Of a stretch of 59,027 nucleotides of DNA, positions 24,430-33,486 are shown one piece after another. The notes under the pieces were generated by a model. It was given only the letters and a program-made list of their open reading frames with translations. It ran no database searches and was not told where the DNA came from. Numbering within the stretch: position 1 is the stretch's first letter; every line of letters begins with the position of its first letter. A program made the position numbers and the translations under genes. This DNA is from Oscillospiraceae bacterium. Lineage in GTDB: Bacteria > Bacillota > Clostridia > Oscillospirales > Oscillospiraceae. Where the stretch lies: assembly GCA_902778285.1 (NCBI GenBank), contig CACYXC010000008.1, positions 1 through 59,027 on the forward strand, read 5' to 3'.

Positions 24430-25752
24430 TCAGCTCTCAAAACGCTTCTTCCATTCCTTGATCTGCTCGAGCCGGTCCTTGAAGCGGGTCTCCAGGCCCT
24501 GGTCGGTGGGGCGGTAGTACTCTCTGCCCAGCAGGGAGTCGGGCAGGCAGCGCATGTCGGTGAGCTTTTCCTCCGTGTCGTGGGCGTACTGGTAGCCCCT
24601 GCCGTAGCCCAGATCCTTCATCAGTGCCGTCACACCGTTTCGAATGTGCAGCGGCACGGGGTCGGCCAGCTGCTCCAGCGCGTCCTTCTTCGCGGTCTCA
24701 TAGGCCACGTACAGGGCGTTGGACTTCGGCGCGAGGGAGAGATAGACCACGGCCTCCGTCAGGTGTACCGTGCATTCGGGCATGCCGATGGCGTGACAGG
24801 CCTGGAAGGCCGCCACGGCGATCTCCAGCGCCCGCGGGTCGGCAAGGCCGACGTCCTCGCTGGCAAAGCGCGTCACGCGCCGGGCCACGTACAGCGGGTC
24901 CTCCCCGGCCTCGAGCATGCGCGCGAGCCAGTAGACGGCCGCGTCCGGGTCGGAGTTGCGCATGGATTTGTGCAGGGCGGAGATCAGGTTGTAATGCTCC
25001 TCGCCGCTCTTGTCGTAGAGAAGGGACTTGCGCGAGGTGCACTGCTCCACCGTCTCGCGCGTCACGGTGGTGACGCCGTCCTCCAGCGCGCCGTTGAGCA
25101 CCGCCATCTCCAGCGTGGAGAGGGCCGTGCGCGCGTCGCCGTTGGCAAAGCGGGCGATGAGGCCCAGCGTGTCGCCGTCGATCTCGATCTTCTGCCCGCC
25201 GAAGCCCTTCGGACTCGTGAGCGCCCGGCGCAGAAGCTCGGTCAGCTCCTCCTCGCTCAGCGCCTTGAGAACGAAAACCTTGCAGCGCGAAAGCAGCGCC
25301 CCGTTGACCTCGAAGGAGGGGTTTTCCGTGGTGGCGCCGATGAGGATGATGCTGCCCTTTTCCACAAAGGGCAGGAAGGCGTCCTGCTGGGCCTTGTTGA
25401 AGCGGTGGATCTCGTCGACGAAGACGATGGTCTTCTCGCCGAAGCGGCGGTTGTCCTCCGCCTGCTGCATGACGGTGCGGATCTCCCTGATGCCGCTGGT
25501 GACGGCGGAGAAGTTGATGAAGCTGGCGCGCGTCTGGTTGGCGATGACGTTTGCCAGCGTGGTCTTGCCCACGCCCGGCGGCCCCCAGAAGATCATCGAG
25601 GAGACCATGTCCTGCTCGATGATGCGGCGCAGGACCTTGCCCGGCCCCAGCAGATGCCGCTGGCCCACGATCTCGTCGATGCTCTGCGGCCGCAGACGGG
25701 CGGGCAGGGGCTGGCTCAGCTCCGCGCCCAGCATGCTCATTTGCTCGTTCAT
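24430..25752 (-). CDS. rarA: Replication-associated recombination protein RarA/MgsA
   Basis: A 440-residue AAA+ ATPase of the clamp-loader superfamily. It has the N-terminal segment LRPQSIDEIVGQRHLLGPGK, Walker A GPPGVGKTT (about 57-65), Walker B TIVFVDEIHRFNKAQQDAFL, sensor 1 IGATTENPSFEVN and the C-terminal tetramerisation region RFASEDVGLADPRAL. RarA acts at stalled forks with SSB. I started at MNEQMSMLG (25752), since the ten residues further upstream look like leader; M at 25740 is also possible. The gene diverges from an exonuclease gene and ends at a shared terminator. Confidence 0.95.
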   Translation of the reverse strand: MNEQMSMLGAELSQPLPARLRPQSIDEIVGQRHLLGPGKVLRRIIEQDMVSSMIFWGPPGVGKTTLANVIANQTRASFINFSAVTSGIREIRTVMQQAEDNRRFGEKTIVFVDEIHRFNKAQQDAFLPFVEKGSIILIGATTENPSFEVNGALLSRCKVFVLKALSEEELTELLRRALTSPKGFGGQKIEIDGDTLGLIARFANGDARTALSTLEMAVLNGALEDGVTTVTRETVEQCTSRKSLLYDKSGEEHYNLISALHKSMRNSDPDAAVYWLARMLEAGEDPLYVARRVTRFASEDVGLADPRALEIAVAAFQACHAIGMPECTVHLTEAVVYLSLAPKSNALYVAYETAKKDALEQLADPVPLHIRNGVTALMKDLGYGRGYQYAHDTEEKLTDMRCLPDSLLGREYYRPTDQGLETRFKDRLEQIKEWKKRFES

Positions 25753-25816
25753 TCTTGTGCTTCGCCCCCAACTGTGATACACTCAACAAATAAAACGACA
25801 GAAAAGGATTCGTACC

Positions 25817-26380
25817 ATGGAACGCTTTGTCGCCTTCGACGTGGAAACGCCCAACGCCGCCAACGACCGCATGAGTTCGATCGGCATCGCCGTGATCGAG
25901 GAGGGGGAAGTGGTATACAGCTTCTCCTCCCTGATCGACCCGGAGGTGCATTTTGACGCCTTCAACATCCGCCTCACCGGGATCTCGGAGGACACGGTGC
26001 GCGATGCGCCGAACTTCGCCGGGCTCTGGCCGGAGATCGGCCCGCTGCTCGAAAGCGGGATCCTGCTCGCCCACAATGCGACCTTCGACCTGCGGGTGCT
26101 GGCCTGCTGCCTGGACGCCTACGGCATCGACATGCCGCGCTATCTCCGCTACGCCTGCACCGTGCAGATGGGGCGCCGCTGCTATCCGGAGCTGCCGAAC
26201 CACCGGCTGGACACACTCTGCCGCTACCGGGGCATCGCCCTCGACCATCACCGGGCCGACAGCGACAGCCTCGCCTGCGCAAAGCTCCTGCTGGACTATG
26301 AGAGCAGCGGTCTGGACGCGGCGGAATTTCTGCGCTGCTACGACTGGTGGACGCGCAGGACGGTTTCACAGGCTCCATAA
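25817..26380 (+). CDS. DnaQ-like 3'-5' exonuclease (DEDDh)
   Basis: A 187-residue protein with the DEDDh active site visible in order: FDVET (D8, E10), AHNATFDLRVL (second Asp), and HHRADSDSLACA (catalytic His and final Asp). It is a stand-alone exonuclease domain, similar to the epsilon subunit or the exonuclease part of PolC. It could proofread or process DNA or RNA ends; the substrate cannot be read from the sequence. AAAAGGA lies about eight bases before the ATG. It diverges from rarA and is followed by an array of hairpins. Confidence 0.9.
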   Translation: MERFVAFDVETPNAANDRMSSIGIAVIEEGEVVYSFSSLIDPEVHFDAFNIRLTGISEDTVRDAPNFAGLWPEIGPLLESGILLAHNATFDLRVLACCLDAYGIDMPRYLRYACTVQMGRRCYPELPNHRLDTLCRYRGIALDHHRADSDSLACAKLLLDYESSGLDAAEFLRCYDWWTRRTVSQAP

Positions 26381-26392
26381 TGAATATCTGAT

Positions 26393-26532
26393 GGCGAAAC
26401 GCCGCAGGGCGTTCCGCCGGGCAGCCTTGCTGCTCGGCAAAACAGCTCTGCTGTTTTGCCATATATTCATTGCAATGAGCATCGGGCGAATGATTCAAAG
26501 AATCATTCGCTGCCAAACTTGTTGTTTGGCAG
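26393..26532. repeat. Array of six consecutive hairpins
   Basis: Stems at 26393-26418, 26421-26433 (GCAGC CTT GCTGC), 26436-26460 (GGCAAAACAG with CTGTTTTGCC), 26467-26478 (TCATTGCAATGA), 26486-26510 (GCGAATGATTC with GAATCATTCGC) and 26510-26532 (CTGCCAAAC with GTTTGGCAG). All but the first are perfect, and there is almost no spacer between the last two. Confidence 0.85.
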
Positions 26533-26606
26533 CGACCCGAGAGGGCGGCTCTGACAAGTAGCGAGGGCCCGCCTGCTCTTCCCCGGGCCTTGAAAAAAAC
26601 GCCTAA

Positions 26607-26654
26607 AGGCCGAAAAACAGGCCCTTTTGTAGGCCGAAAAACAGGCCCTTTCCC
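26607..26654 (+). repeat. Two tandem 24-bp units
   Basis: Each unit reads AGGCCGAAAAACAGGCCCTT plus four bases, directly upstream of the MMPL promoter -35 box. Two units only; the function is unknown. Confidence 0.8.
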
Positions 26655-26655
26655 C

Positions 26656-26684
26656 TTGAAAAGCGATGCTTAAAAAGCTATAAT
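26656..26684 (+). promoter_or_regulatory. Sigma-A promoter of the MMPL operon
   Basis: TTGAAA (26656-26661) and TATAAT (26679-26684) with 17-bp spacing; leader of about 60 bases. Confidence 0.82.
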
Positions 26685-26752
26685 TATAAGATAGCGCACA
26701 GCTTATTGCAGAAGCTTTCCGCCGGGATGCCGGCTTTCGTAAGGATACTGCC

Positions 26753-29230
26753 ATGCAGAACAACAACCAGCCCAATTTCATGACGCGCCTTGCCGCCTTC
26801 ATCGTGGACAAGCGCAGGCTGTTCTTCTTCCTCTTTGCGGCGATGTGCATCTTCTGCGCCTTCTCCTTCCGCTGGGTCCGGGTCAACGAGACCCTGACCG
26901 ACTACCTGGGCGAGGAGACGGAGACGCGCCGGGGCATCGAGCTGATGGACCGCGAGTTCACCACCTATGCCACCGCCCAGATCATGGTGCAGAACATCAC
27001 CTATGACCAGGCCAAGGCCATGCAGCCCCGCATCGAGCAGATCGAGGGCGTCAGATCCGTGGCCTTCGATGAGACGAAGGACCACTATGCCTCCGCCTCC
27101 GCCCTGTTCCTTGTCACCTTCGACGGCACGAACGACGACGAGCTGAGCATTCGCGCCCTCGCCGCGGTGGAGGAGGAGCTCTCGGGCTACGATCTCTATG
27201 TGAACAGCCAGGTGGGAAACCCGCTCAAGACCATCGTCAATCAGGAGATGCTGGTGGTGGACCTGATCGCGCTGGTCATCATCGTCCTGGTGCTGCTCTT
27301 CACCTCGCGGACTTACGGGGAGATCCCGGTGCTGCTGATCACCTTCGGCGCGGCGGCCCTGCTGAACATGGGCACCAACTACATGATGGGCGAGATCTCC
27401 TTCGTCACCAACGCCATCGCCATCGTCCTGCAGCTCGCGCTGGCCATCGACTACGCGATCATCCTCTGCCACCGCTACATGGAGGAGCACGAGAGCAAGC
27501 CGCCCAGAGAGGCGGCCGTCGCCGCGCTGAGCAAGGCCATCCCGGAGATCTCCGCCAGCAGCCTGACGACCGTGTCCGGCCTGCTCGCCCTGACCTTCAT
27601 GCAGTTCAAGCTCGGCCTGGACATGGGCATGGTGCTCATCAAGGCGATCCTGCTGAGCCTCGCCTCGGTCTTCCTGCTGATGCCCGGGCTGCTCATCGCC
27701 TTCTCGAAGGCCATCGACCGCACGCACCACAAGAGCTTCGTGCCGAAGATCTCCTTCCTCGGGCGCTACGCCTACGCCACGCGCTTTGTCGTGCCGGTGC
27801 TGTTCGCGGCGCTGATCGTGGGGGCCTGGTTCTGCTCCCACCGCGTCAACTACGTCTATGACTTCAACTCGGTGCGCCCCATCCGCCAGAATGAGATGCA
27901 GATCGCCCGCGAGCAGATCATCGACACCTTCGGCGCCAACAACACGATCGCCATGCTGGTCCCCGCGGGGGACTACGACCGGGAGGCAGAGCTGATCCAG
28001 GAGATCCGCGAGCTGCCGCAGACCGTCCTCGTGACGGGGCTGGCCGGCATCGAGGCCAACGACGACTATCTCATCACCTCCGCGCTGACCCCGCGCCAGT
28101 TTGCGGAAATGACCGACATGGACTACGAGGTGGCCCGGGTGCTCTACACCGGCTACGCCATGGAGCGGGACGACTACGGGCAGGCCGCCACCAACATCGA
28201 CAACTATAAGATCTCGCTGATCGACCTCTTCACCTACCTCAACGAACAGCGCGATTCCATCACCGTCAAGCTCTCGCAGGAGACGGAGGAGGAGCTGGAC
28301 GATCTGCAGGAGGAGCTGGACGACGCGAAGCTCCAGCTGCAGAGCGAGAACTGGAGCCGCATCGTCATCGAGGTGGACCTCCCCGTCGAGGCGGAGGAGA
28401 GCTACGAATACCTCAGCATCCTCCACGGCATCGCCGCCCGCTACTATCCCGAGCATTATCTGGTGGGCGACACGACGAGCTGCTACGATCTGCGCAGTTC
28501 CTTCGAGCACGACAACCTGCTCATCAGCATCCTCACCGTGTTCTTCGTCGTGGCGGTGCTGATCTTCACCTTCCGCTCGGTGGGCCTGCCGGTGCTGCTG
28601 ATCGCGATCATCCAGGGCAGCATCTGGTGCAACTTCTCCACGCCCTACCTGAGCGGGAAAAACCTGTACTTTTTGACCTACCTGATCATCAGCGCCATCC
28701 AGATGGGCGCGAACATCGACTACGCCATCGTCATCTCCAGCCGCTATCTCGCGCTCAAGAAGGAGCTGCCGCTCAGGCAGGCCATGATCGAGACGCTCAA
28801 CCAGGCCTTCCCGACCATCATCACCTCCGGCCTGATGCTGGCCTCGGCGGGTATGGCGATCGGCTTTCTGACCTCGAACGAGACCATTTCGGCCATCGGC
28901 GTCTACCTCGGCACCGGCACGCTGATCTCGATCGCGCTGGTCATGGGCGTCCTGCCGCAGATCCTGCTGCTGGGCGACACGCTCATCCAGCGCACCAGCT
29001 TCGAGCTGCAGCCCTCCTTCAAGCTCAGCAACCGGGCGGGGATGATGCGCATCGACGGCCGCGTGCGCGGCACCATGAACGGCTACTTCGACGCAGAGGT
29101 GCACGGCGTGTTCCGCGGGAGCATGAGCGCCATCGTGGACATGAACAACATCACGGATCTGGAGCAGCCAAGGCTGGACGATCCGTCCGCGCAGGAACAG
29201 ACTACAGAAGACGGAGTGATACACCTATGA
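26753..29230 (+). CDS. MMPL/RND-superfamily transporter
   Basis: An 825-residue polytopic protein with the RND/MMPL duplicated layout: a membrane helix near the N-terminus, a large extracytoplasmic loop, five or six helices, then the pattern repeated. The charged intramembrane motif is seen as LALAIDYAIILCHRY in the first half and MGANIDYAIVISSRY in the second, typical of proton-motive-force-driven lipid or surface-molecule exporters. An acidic coiled-coil stretch (ETEEELDDLQEELDDAKLQL) lies in the second loop. The last 60 residues are soluble. Its TGA overlaps the ATG of the GLUG-repeat protein gene, so the two are translated together and probably work together at the surface. Confidence 0.92.
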   Translation: MQNNNQPNFMTRLAAFIVDKRRLFFFLFAAMCIFCAFSFRWVRVNETLTDYLGEETETRRGIELMDREFTTYATAQIMVQNITYDQAKAMQPRIEQIEGVRSVAFDETKDHYASASALFLVTFDGTNDDELSIRALAAVEEELSGYDLYVNSQVGNPLKTIVNQEMLVVDLIALVIIVLVLLFTSRTYGEIPVLLITFGAAALLNMGTNYMMGEISFVTNAIAIVLQLALAIDYAIILCHRYMEEHESKPPREAAVAALSKAIPEISASSLTTVSGLLALTFMQFKLGLDMGMVLIKAILLSLASVFLLMPGLLIAFSKAIDRTHHKSFVPKISFLGRYAYATRFVVPVLFAALIVGAWFCSHRVNYVYDFNSVRPIRQNEMQIAREQIIDTFGANNTIAMLVPAGDYDREAELIQEIRELPQTVLVTGLAGIEANDDYLITSALTPRQFAEMTDMDYEVARVLYTGYAMERDDYGQAATNIDNYKISLIDLFTYLNEQRDSITVKLSQETEEELDDLQEELDDAKLQLQSENWSRIVIEVDLPVEAEESYEYLSILHGIAARYYPEHYLVGDTTSCYDLRSSFEHDNLLISILTVFFVVAVLIFTFRSVGLPVLLIAIIQGSIWCNFSTPYLSGKNLYFLTYLIISAIQMGANIDYAIVISSRYLALKKELPLRQAMIETLNQAFPTIITSGLMLASAGMAIGFLTSNETISAIGVYLGTGTLISIALVMGVLPQILLLGDTLIQRTSFELQPSFKLSNRAGMMRIDGRVRGTMNGYFDAEVHGVFRGSMSAIVDMNNITDLEQPRLDDPSAQEQTTEDGVIHL

Positions 29231-31986
29231 GAATCAAGCGCATGCTTGCCATCCTGCTGGCCCTGACGCTGCTGGCGGCCATCGGGCTGCCGGCCGCCGC
29301 CGAAGGCGTGATCGAGGCCGCCGGAGAGGCTGCCGCGGGCAGCACGCTGCATATCGCGAGCGTGGAGGATTTCCGCCGCCTGGCGGGATTCTGCGCCCTG
29401 GACAGCTATTCCACCGGCATGACCGTCGTGCTGGATCAGGATCTGGACCTCGGCGCGGACACGGTCGCCATCCCCATCTTCAACGGCGTCTTTGACGGCG
29501 GCGGTCACACGATCTCCGGCGTGACGCTGACGGGCGGCTCGAACCTCGGCCTGTTCCGCTATCTCCAGAGCGAGGGCGTGATCCGCGATCTGCATGTGAA
29601 GGGCACGGTCCTGCCGGATGAGGGCAGCGACAAGGTGGGCGGAATAGCCGGCACGAGCTACGGCCGGATCGAGAACTGCAGCTTTGAGGGCAGCGTCAGC
29701 GGCCGTAATTACGTGGGCGGCATCGTCGGCACGAGTACCGGCGCGATCCTCAACTGCCGCGCCGACGCGGAGGTCAGCGGCAAGCGCTTCACCGGCGGCG
29801 TGGTCGGCTACAGCGAGGGCCTGGTGCGCGGCTGCGAAAACCGCGGTCCCGTCAACACCAGCGTGACCGAGGAGATGCTGAGCCTGAACGACCTGGCGAC
29901 AGTCACCTCCAACAGCCTGGACCTGCTCACCGCGGAGGATGAGAACGTGGTCTCCGACAGCGGCGGCATCGCGGGCTTTTCCAGCGGCGTCGTGATGGAG
30001 TGCGTCAACCACGGGGCTGTCGGCTACCAGCATTTCGGCTACAACGTCGGCGGCATCGTCGGACGCCAGTCCGGCCATCTGACCGCCTGCGAAAACTACG
30101 GCGCCATCCTCGGCCGCAAGGACGTGGCCGGCGTCGTCGGCCAGATGGAGCCGTATCTGAATCTGATCTCCGAGGAGAGCCTTGCCGACGAGATCATCAC
30201 GCTCAATGAATACCTGAACGCGGCCTCCGGCGACCTGGCCGTCATGAGCGCGGAGATGAACTCCCTGCGCGAGGACGCGGAGGCGGACGGCAGCTCCATG
30301 CTCGCGGACGCCGACAACATCGCCGCGGCGGGCGGCGGGACGATCTCGCCCGCGGACGGGGGCGAGATCTCCGGCGGGGGCGGCGGCAGTATCTCCGGCG
30401 GCTCCATTTCCGGGGGCGGTACCATCTCCGGCGGTGACGGCCAGAGCGAGAGCGGCAGCTCCGCGCACAGCGACTACAACAGCTTCTCCGAGCGCGTGGG
30501 CGAGGCCTACGGCATCTTGAGCAATTCCTCCGGCGCTCTGTCCGTCGATCTGGGCAGCGCCAACGACCAGTTCTCCAAGGTGCTGCTGATGATGTCCGAC
30601 GCCGTCAACGGCGCGGCCAACCACGAGGTCTTTGAGGATATCTCCGAACAGCTCGGCCAGGAGGACACCGAGGGCCGGGTCTCCGGCAACCGCAACCTCG
30701 GCAGCGTCGAGGGCGACAGCAACGTCGGCGGCATCATCGGCGCCATGGGCATCGAGTATGAGTTCGACATCGAGGACAAGGTCGTCGAGACCCTGGGCGT
30801 CAACGGCATCGTCAACAAGACCTACGAGACCAAGTGCGTCAGCGCCGACAACGTCAACTACGGGAGCGTGACCGGCCGCAAGGACCGCATCGGCGGCGTG
30901 GTCGGCAGCTCGGAGACCGGCGTCGTGAGCTCCTGCGAGGGCTACGGCAGCGTCAAAAGCAGCGACGGCGGCTATGTCGGCGGCGTGGCGGGCTATTCCG
31001 ACACCGCCATCCGCGGCTGCTACGCGATGTGCAGCCTCGAGGGCGGCAAGTACGTCGGCGGCATCGCCGGCTACGGCAGCACCATCACCGACTGCGCGAC
31101 GCTGGTGGAGCTGAGCGCATCCAATGTCTGCACCGGCGCCATCGCCGGCTGGGCGGACATGGCGGGGGAGGAGACCGTCGACCGCAATATCTACGTCCAT
31201 GACACGCTGGGCGCGGTGGACGGCATCAGCTATACCGACAAGGCGGCCCCGGTCAGCTATGAGGAGCTGATCGCCCGCGAGGACGTGCCCGAGGAGTTCA
31301 AGTTCGTCACGGTCAGCTTCCTGGCCGACGGGGAGCTGGTCGAGAACGTGCGGCTGCCCTACGGCGGCACGCTGGACGCCTCCCAGGTGCCCGAGGTGCC
31401 CGTCAAGCCCGGCTACGCCGGCGACTGGGCGCCGTTTGAGAACACGGATCTGCGCTTCAACAGCACGGTCGAGGCCGTGTACATCCTCAACCAGAACACG
31501 CTGGCCGCGGATACCGTCCGCGAGGATTCGCCCATGTCCGTCGTGCTCATCGAGGGCGACTTCCAGGAGGAGATCCATGTCTCCCTGACGCCGTACACCG
31601 AGGGCGGACCCGAGGGCGTGGCGGTTCTGGAGACCTGGGAGCTGAAGGTCGAGGGCTACACCAATCCCGACGGCGAGGGCTACACGGTGCGCTTCCTGAC
31701 GCCCGCCGTCGAGCGCGGCACGCAGCTGGAGCTCTACCGCCTGGCCGACGGCGTCTGGACGCGGCTGGAGGTCGGCCGCAGCGGCAGCTACGTGACCTTC
31801 CGTGCACAGGAGGACGACGTGATCTTCGCCGTCACGACGCACGAGGACGTCCGCAATCAGATGATCCCCTGGATCGCGGCGGGCGCCGGGGCGCTGGTGC
31901 TGCTGATCGCCGTACCCGTCGGGATCGCGAAGGCGAACAAAAAGAAGAAGGCTGCGAAGGAAACGGGCAGCGAAAAAGCAGAATAA
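29227..31986 (+). CDS. Membrane-anchored surface protein with GLUG-type beta-helix repeats
   Basis: A 919-residue exported protein: signal peptide ending near PAAAEG, then many GLUG-like turns (VGGIAGTSYGRIENCSFEG, VGGIVGTSTGAILNCRADA, IGGVVGSSETGVVSSCEGYG and others) that should stack into a right-handed beta-helix. A Gly/Ser low-complexity insert (around residues 362-415) splits the turn series, and a central alpha-helical part follows. The C-terminus has beta domains, a membrane helix (WIAAGAGALVLLIAVPVG) and a Lys-rich tail. No PKTG-type motif is present, so it is held by the membrane rather than by sortase. The ATGA overlap with the MMPL transporter suggests export or assembly partnership. 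Ligand unknown. Confidence 0.85.
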   Translation: MRIKRMLAILLALTLLAAIGLPAAAEGVIEAAGEAAAGSTLHIASVEDFRRLAGFCALDSYSTGMTVVLDQDLDLGADTVAIPIFNGVFDGGGHTISGVTLTGGSNLGLFRYLQSEGVIRDLHVKGTVLPDEGSDKVGGIAGTSYGRIENCSFEGSVSGRNYVGGIVGTSTGAILNCRADAEVSGKRFTGGVVGYSEGLVRGCENRGPVNTSVTEEMLSLNDLATVTSNSLDLLTAEDENVVSDSGGIAGFSSGVVMECVNHGAVGYQHFGYNVGGIVGRQSGHLTACENYGAILGRKDVAGVVGQMEPYLNLISEESLADEIITLNEYLNAASGDLAVMSAEMNSLREDAEADGSSMLADADNIAAAGGGTISPADGGEISGGGGGSISGGSISGGGTISGGDGQSESGSSAHSDYNSFSERVGEAYGILSNSSGALSVDLGSANDQFSKVLLMMSDAVNGAANHEVFEDISEQLGQEDTEGRVSGNRNLGSVEGDSNVGGIIGAMGIEYEFDIEDKVVETLGVNGIVNKTYETKCVSADNVNYGSVTGRKDRIGGVVGSSETGVVSSCEGYGSVKSSDGGYVGGVAGYSDTAIRGCYAMCSLEGGKYVGGIAGYGSTITDCATLVELSASNVCTGAIAGWADMAGEETVDRNIYVHDTLGAVDGISYTDKAAPVSYEELIAREDVPEEFKFVTVSFLADGELVENVRLPYGGTLDASQVPEVPVKPGYAGDWAPFENTDLRFNSTVEAVYILNQNTLAADTVREDSPMSVVLIEGDFQEEIHVSLTPYTEGGPEGVAVLETWELKVEGYTNPDGEGYTVRFLTPAVERGTQLELYRLADGVWTRLEVGRSGSYVTFRAQEDDVIFAVTTHEDVRNQMIPWIAAGAGALVLLIAVPVGIAKANKKKKAAKETGSEKAE

Positions 31987-31992
31987 TCCATA

Positions 31993-32031
31993 GACAGGCC
32001 CGCCGGGGATCGCGGCGGGCCTGTCTTTTTT
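31993..32031 (+). terminator. Terminator of the MMPL operon
   Basis: A 13-bp perfect GC stem (GACAGGCCCGCCG and its complement), followed by six T. Confidence 0.95.
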
Positions 32032-32117
32032 GCCTGTGTGTCCGGCCGCCTGCGCGTGTTTGCGGTCCTGCGCTTCTCCGTTCGCGGATTGGCTTCGCTT
32101 CGCTCGCGCCGCTGCCC

Positions 32118-32340
32118 GGTCTATAGACCGGCGAGCCAGCGTCCGCACGTTCGGGCGAGAAAGCACGATATGTACAATGTCGGCCGGGGTAATGCCCAGC
32201 TCATTTCTTGGGGCGACGATAACGGCCGGCAAGCCGCCTGCTGTGCCGAGGGGTCAAGGGGATACTTCCCCTTGTCGCCTTTCTTTGAAGCCCAAGGAAC
32301 CTTTCTTTCCGCGAGAGGAAAGAAAAGTTCCTTGAAATAC
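32118..32340 (+). repeat. CGAGAG-hairpin repeat (copy 2)
   Basis: Longer than copy 1 (13016-13165) but collinear at both ends: GGCGAGCCAGCGTCCGCACG at the left, and at the right a hairpin with arms AAGGAACCTTTCTTTC and GAAAGAAAAGTTCCTT around CGCGAGAG, followed by GAAAT. The hairpin arms differ from copy 1 but still pair with one mismatch. Confidence 0.7.
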
Positions 32341-32402
32341 GCAGCCTTCCGGTTCTGAACAGGATGATACACATTACACCGCGCCGTACACAAAGAAAAC
32401 AC

Positions 32403-32432
32403 CGCGCCCGCCGGGCTTTCCCGGCGGGCGCG
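32403..32432 (-). terminator. Terminator of the glycosyltransferase operon
   Basis: A 13-bp GC stem (CGCGCCCGCCGGG and its complement). On the minus strand it is followed by GTGTTTTCTTT. Confidence 0.85.
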
Positions 32433-32451
32433 TTTGACGGTATGAGGCGAT

Positions 32452-33486
32452 TTACTTCCTGTGCTTAATGCTCGTAAACAGATTCGGCGCGGTCCGGCCG
32501 ACCCAGGCGACGCCGCGGAAGGCCGCGAGCATAAGAGCGGGATCGCCGCTGCGCAGCACGGCGCAGAGCGCCCGGACCGGGAACCCGCCGGAGGCGTCCC
32601 GGCAGCGGCGACGCACCCGCTCGTTTTCCGCGATCTCCTTCGCGGCCGCGCGCTTTTCCTCCGCCGTGAGCGGGCAGGAGGGCGCGTAGAGCGTGGTCAG
32701 GCAGGAGAAGACGCTCTTCGAGAACATATAGCGGAAATCCCGCTCGTCCGTCACGCCGAGGCTGCGGCACATGTCCTCCATCCGCCGGTCGATTTCCAGA
32801 CAGACCTCGAACTTTCGGTCGTAATACTTGCTGATCAGGCTCTCGCCCTCGTGCATGATGTAGCGGTACAGGCAGTCCGGCAGCACGGACACATTCTCCG
32901 CCCGCTCGAGACAGTCGAAGACGAAGAAGCGGTCCTCGCCCCAGCGGTAGTCGGGGAAGCGGATATGGCCCTCCCGGATATGCTCCGCCCGGAAGAGCTT
33001 GGCCCAGATCTGGTTGAGGAGGTTCGCCTTGTAAAGCCTCCCCAGCGCGCCGCCGAGCTCCTCCCGGCTCAGGCGCTGCCCCGGCTCGCAGTAGTCCCGG
33101 CGGCCGCCGTCGATCGCCATGATCGAGAAGCCGAAGAGCACCAGATCGGCGCCGGCCTCCGCCGCGGCCACGGCCTTCTCCGCCGCGTCGGGCAGCAGGA
33201 CGTCGTCCGCGTCGATGAACATGACGTACTTCGTCTCCTCGCCCAGCCGGTCGAGCGCGAGATTGCGCGCCCTGCCCGGGCCGCCGTTGGGCACGGTCAG
33301 GGGCGTCAGCCGCGGATCCTCCTGCGCCAGACGCGCAAGGATCGCGGCGGTGGCGTCGGTCGAGCCGTCGTCCACCACGAACAGGCGCAGATCGCGGTAG
33401 CTCTGGCCGAGAACGCTGCGCACCGAGCGCTCGATGTATTTCTCCGCGTTCCACGCGGGCATGATCAGCGTCAGCGCGGCGCTCAT
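32452..33486 (-). CDS. Family 2 glycosyltransferase
   Basis: A 344-residue GT-A enzyme. The N-terminal nucleotide-sugar fold starts ALTLIMPAWNAEKYIERSVR and continues LFVVDDGSTDATAAI and the DxD motif FIDADDVLL. Family members use UDP- or other activated sugars to build surface polysaccharides or teichoic-acid-like polymers. No membrane segment is seen, so it is likely cytoplasmic. The ATG at 33486 overlaps the DUF2461 stop as ATGA; the 27 residues readable upstream belong to the neighbour's reading and were excluded. Acceptor and donor are unknown. Confidence 0.9.
   Translation of the reverse strand: MSAALTLIMPAWNAEKYIERSVRSVLGQSYRDLRLFVVDDGSTDATAAILARLAQEDPRLTPLTVPNGGPGRARNLALDRLGEETKYVMFIDADDVLLPDAAEKAVAAAEAGADLVLFGFSIMAIDGGRRDYCEPGQRLSREELGGALGRLYKANLLNQIWAKLFRAEHIREGHIRFPDYRWGEDRFFVFDCLERAENVSVLPDCLYRYIMHEGESLISKYYDRKFEVCLEIDRRMEDMCRSLGVTDERDFRYMFSKSVFSCLTTLYAPSCPLTAEEKRAAAKEIAENERVRRRCRDASGGFPVRALCAVLRSGDPALMLAAFRGVAWVGRTAPNLFTSIKHRK

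Larger units (their letters stand above)
26381..26752. other. 370-bp gene-free stretch: hairpin array and promoter
   Basis: Holds an array of six adjacent short hairpins (26393-26532), GC-rich palindromes (26537-26595), two tandem 24-bp units (26607-26654) and the promoter of the MMPL operon (26656-26684). A minus-strand ORF crosses the array, but it is a product of the palindromes. Confidence 0.75.
31987..32451. other. 465-bp gene-free stretch between convergent genes
   Basis: Holds a strong terminator (31993), purine/pyrimidine palindromes related to other repeats, the CGAGAG-hairpin repeat (32118-32340) and the glycosyltransferase terminator (32403-32432). Short ORFs across it have no ribosome-binding site. 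Confidence 0.7.

Noticed and set aside
25974-26516. Minus-strand ORF running through the hairpin array
   Set aside because: Its residues are dictated by palindromes, it has no ribosome-binding site and it overlaps the exonuclease gene.
26607-26654. Two 24-bp direct repeats as a possible CRISPR remnant
   Set aside because: The units are contiguous with no spacer and there are only two; no cas gene is present.
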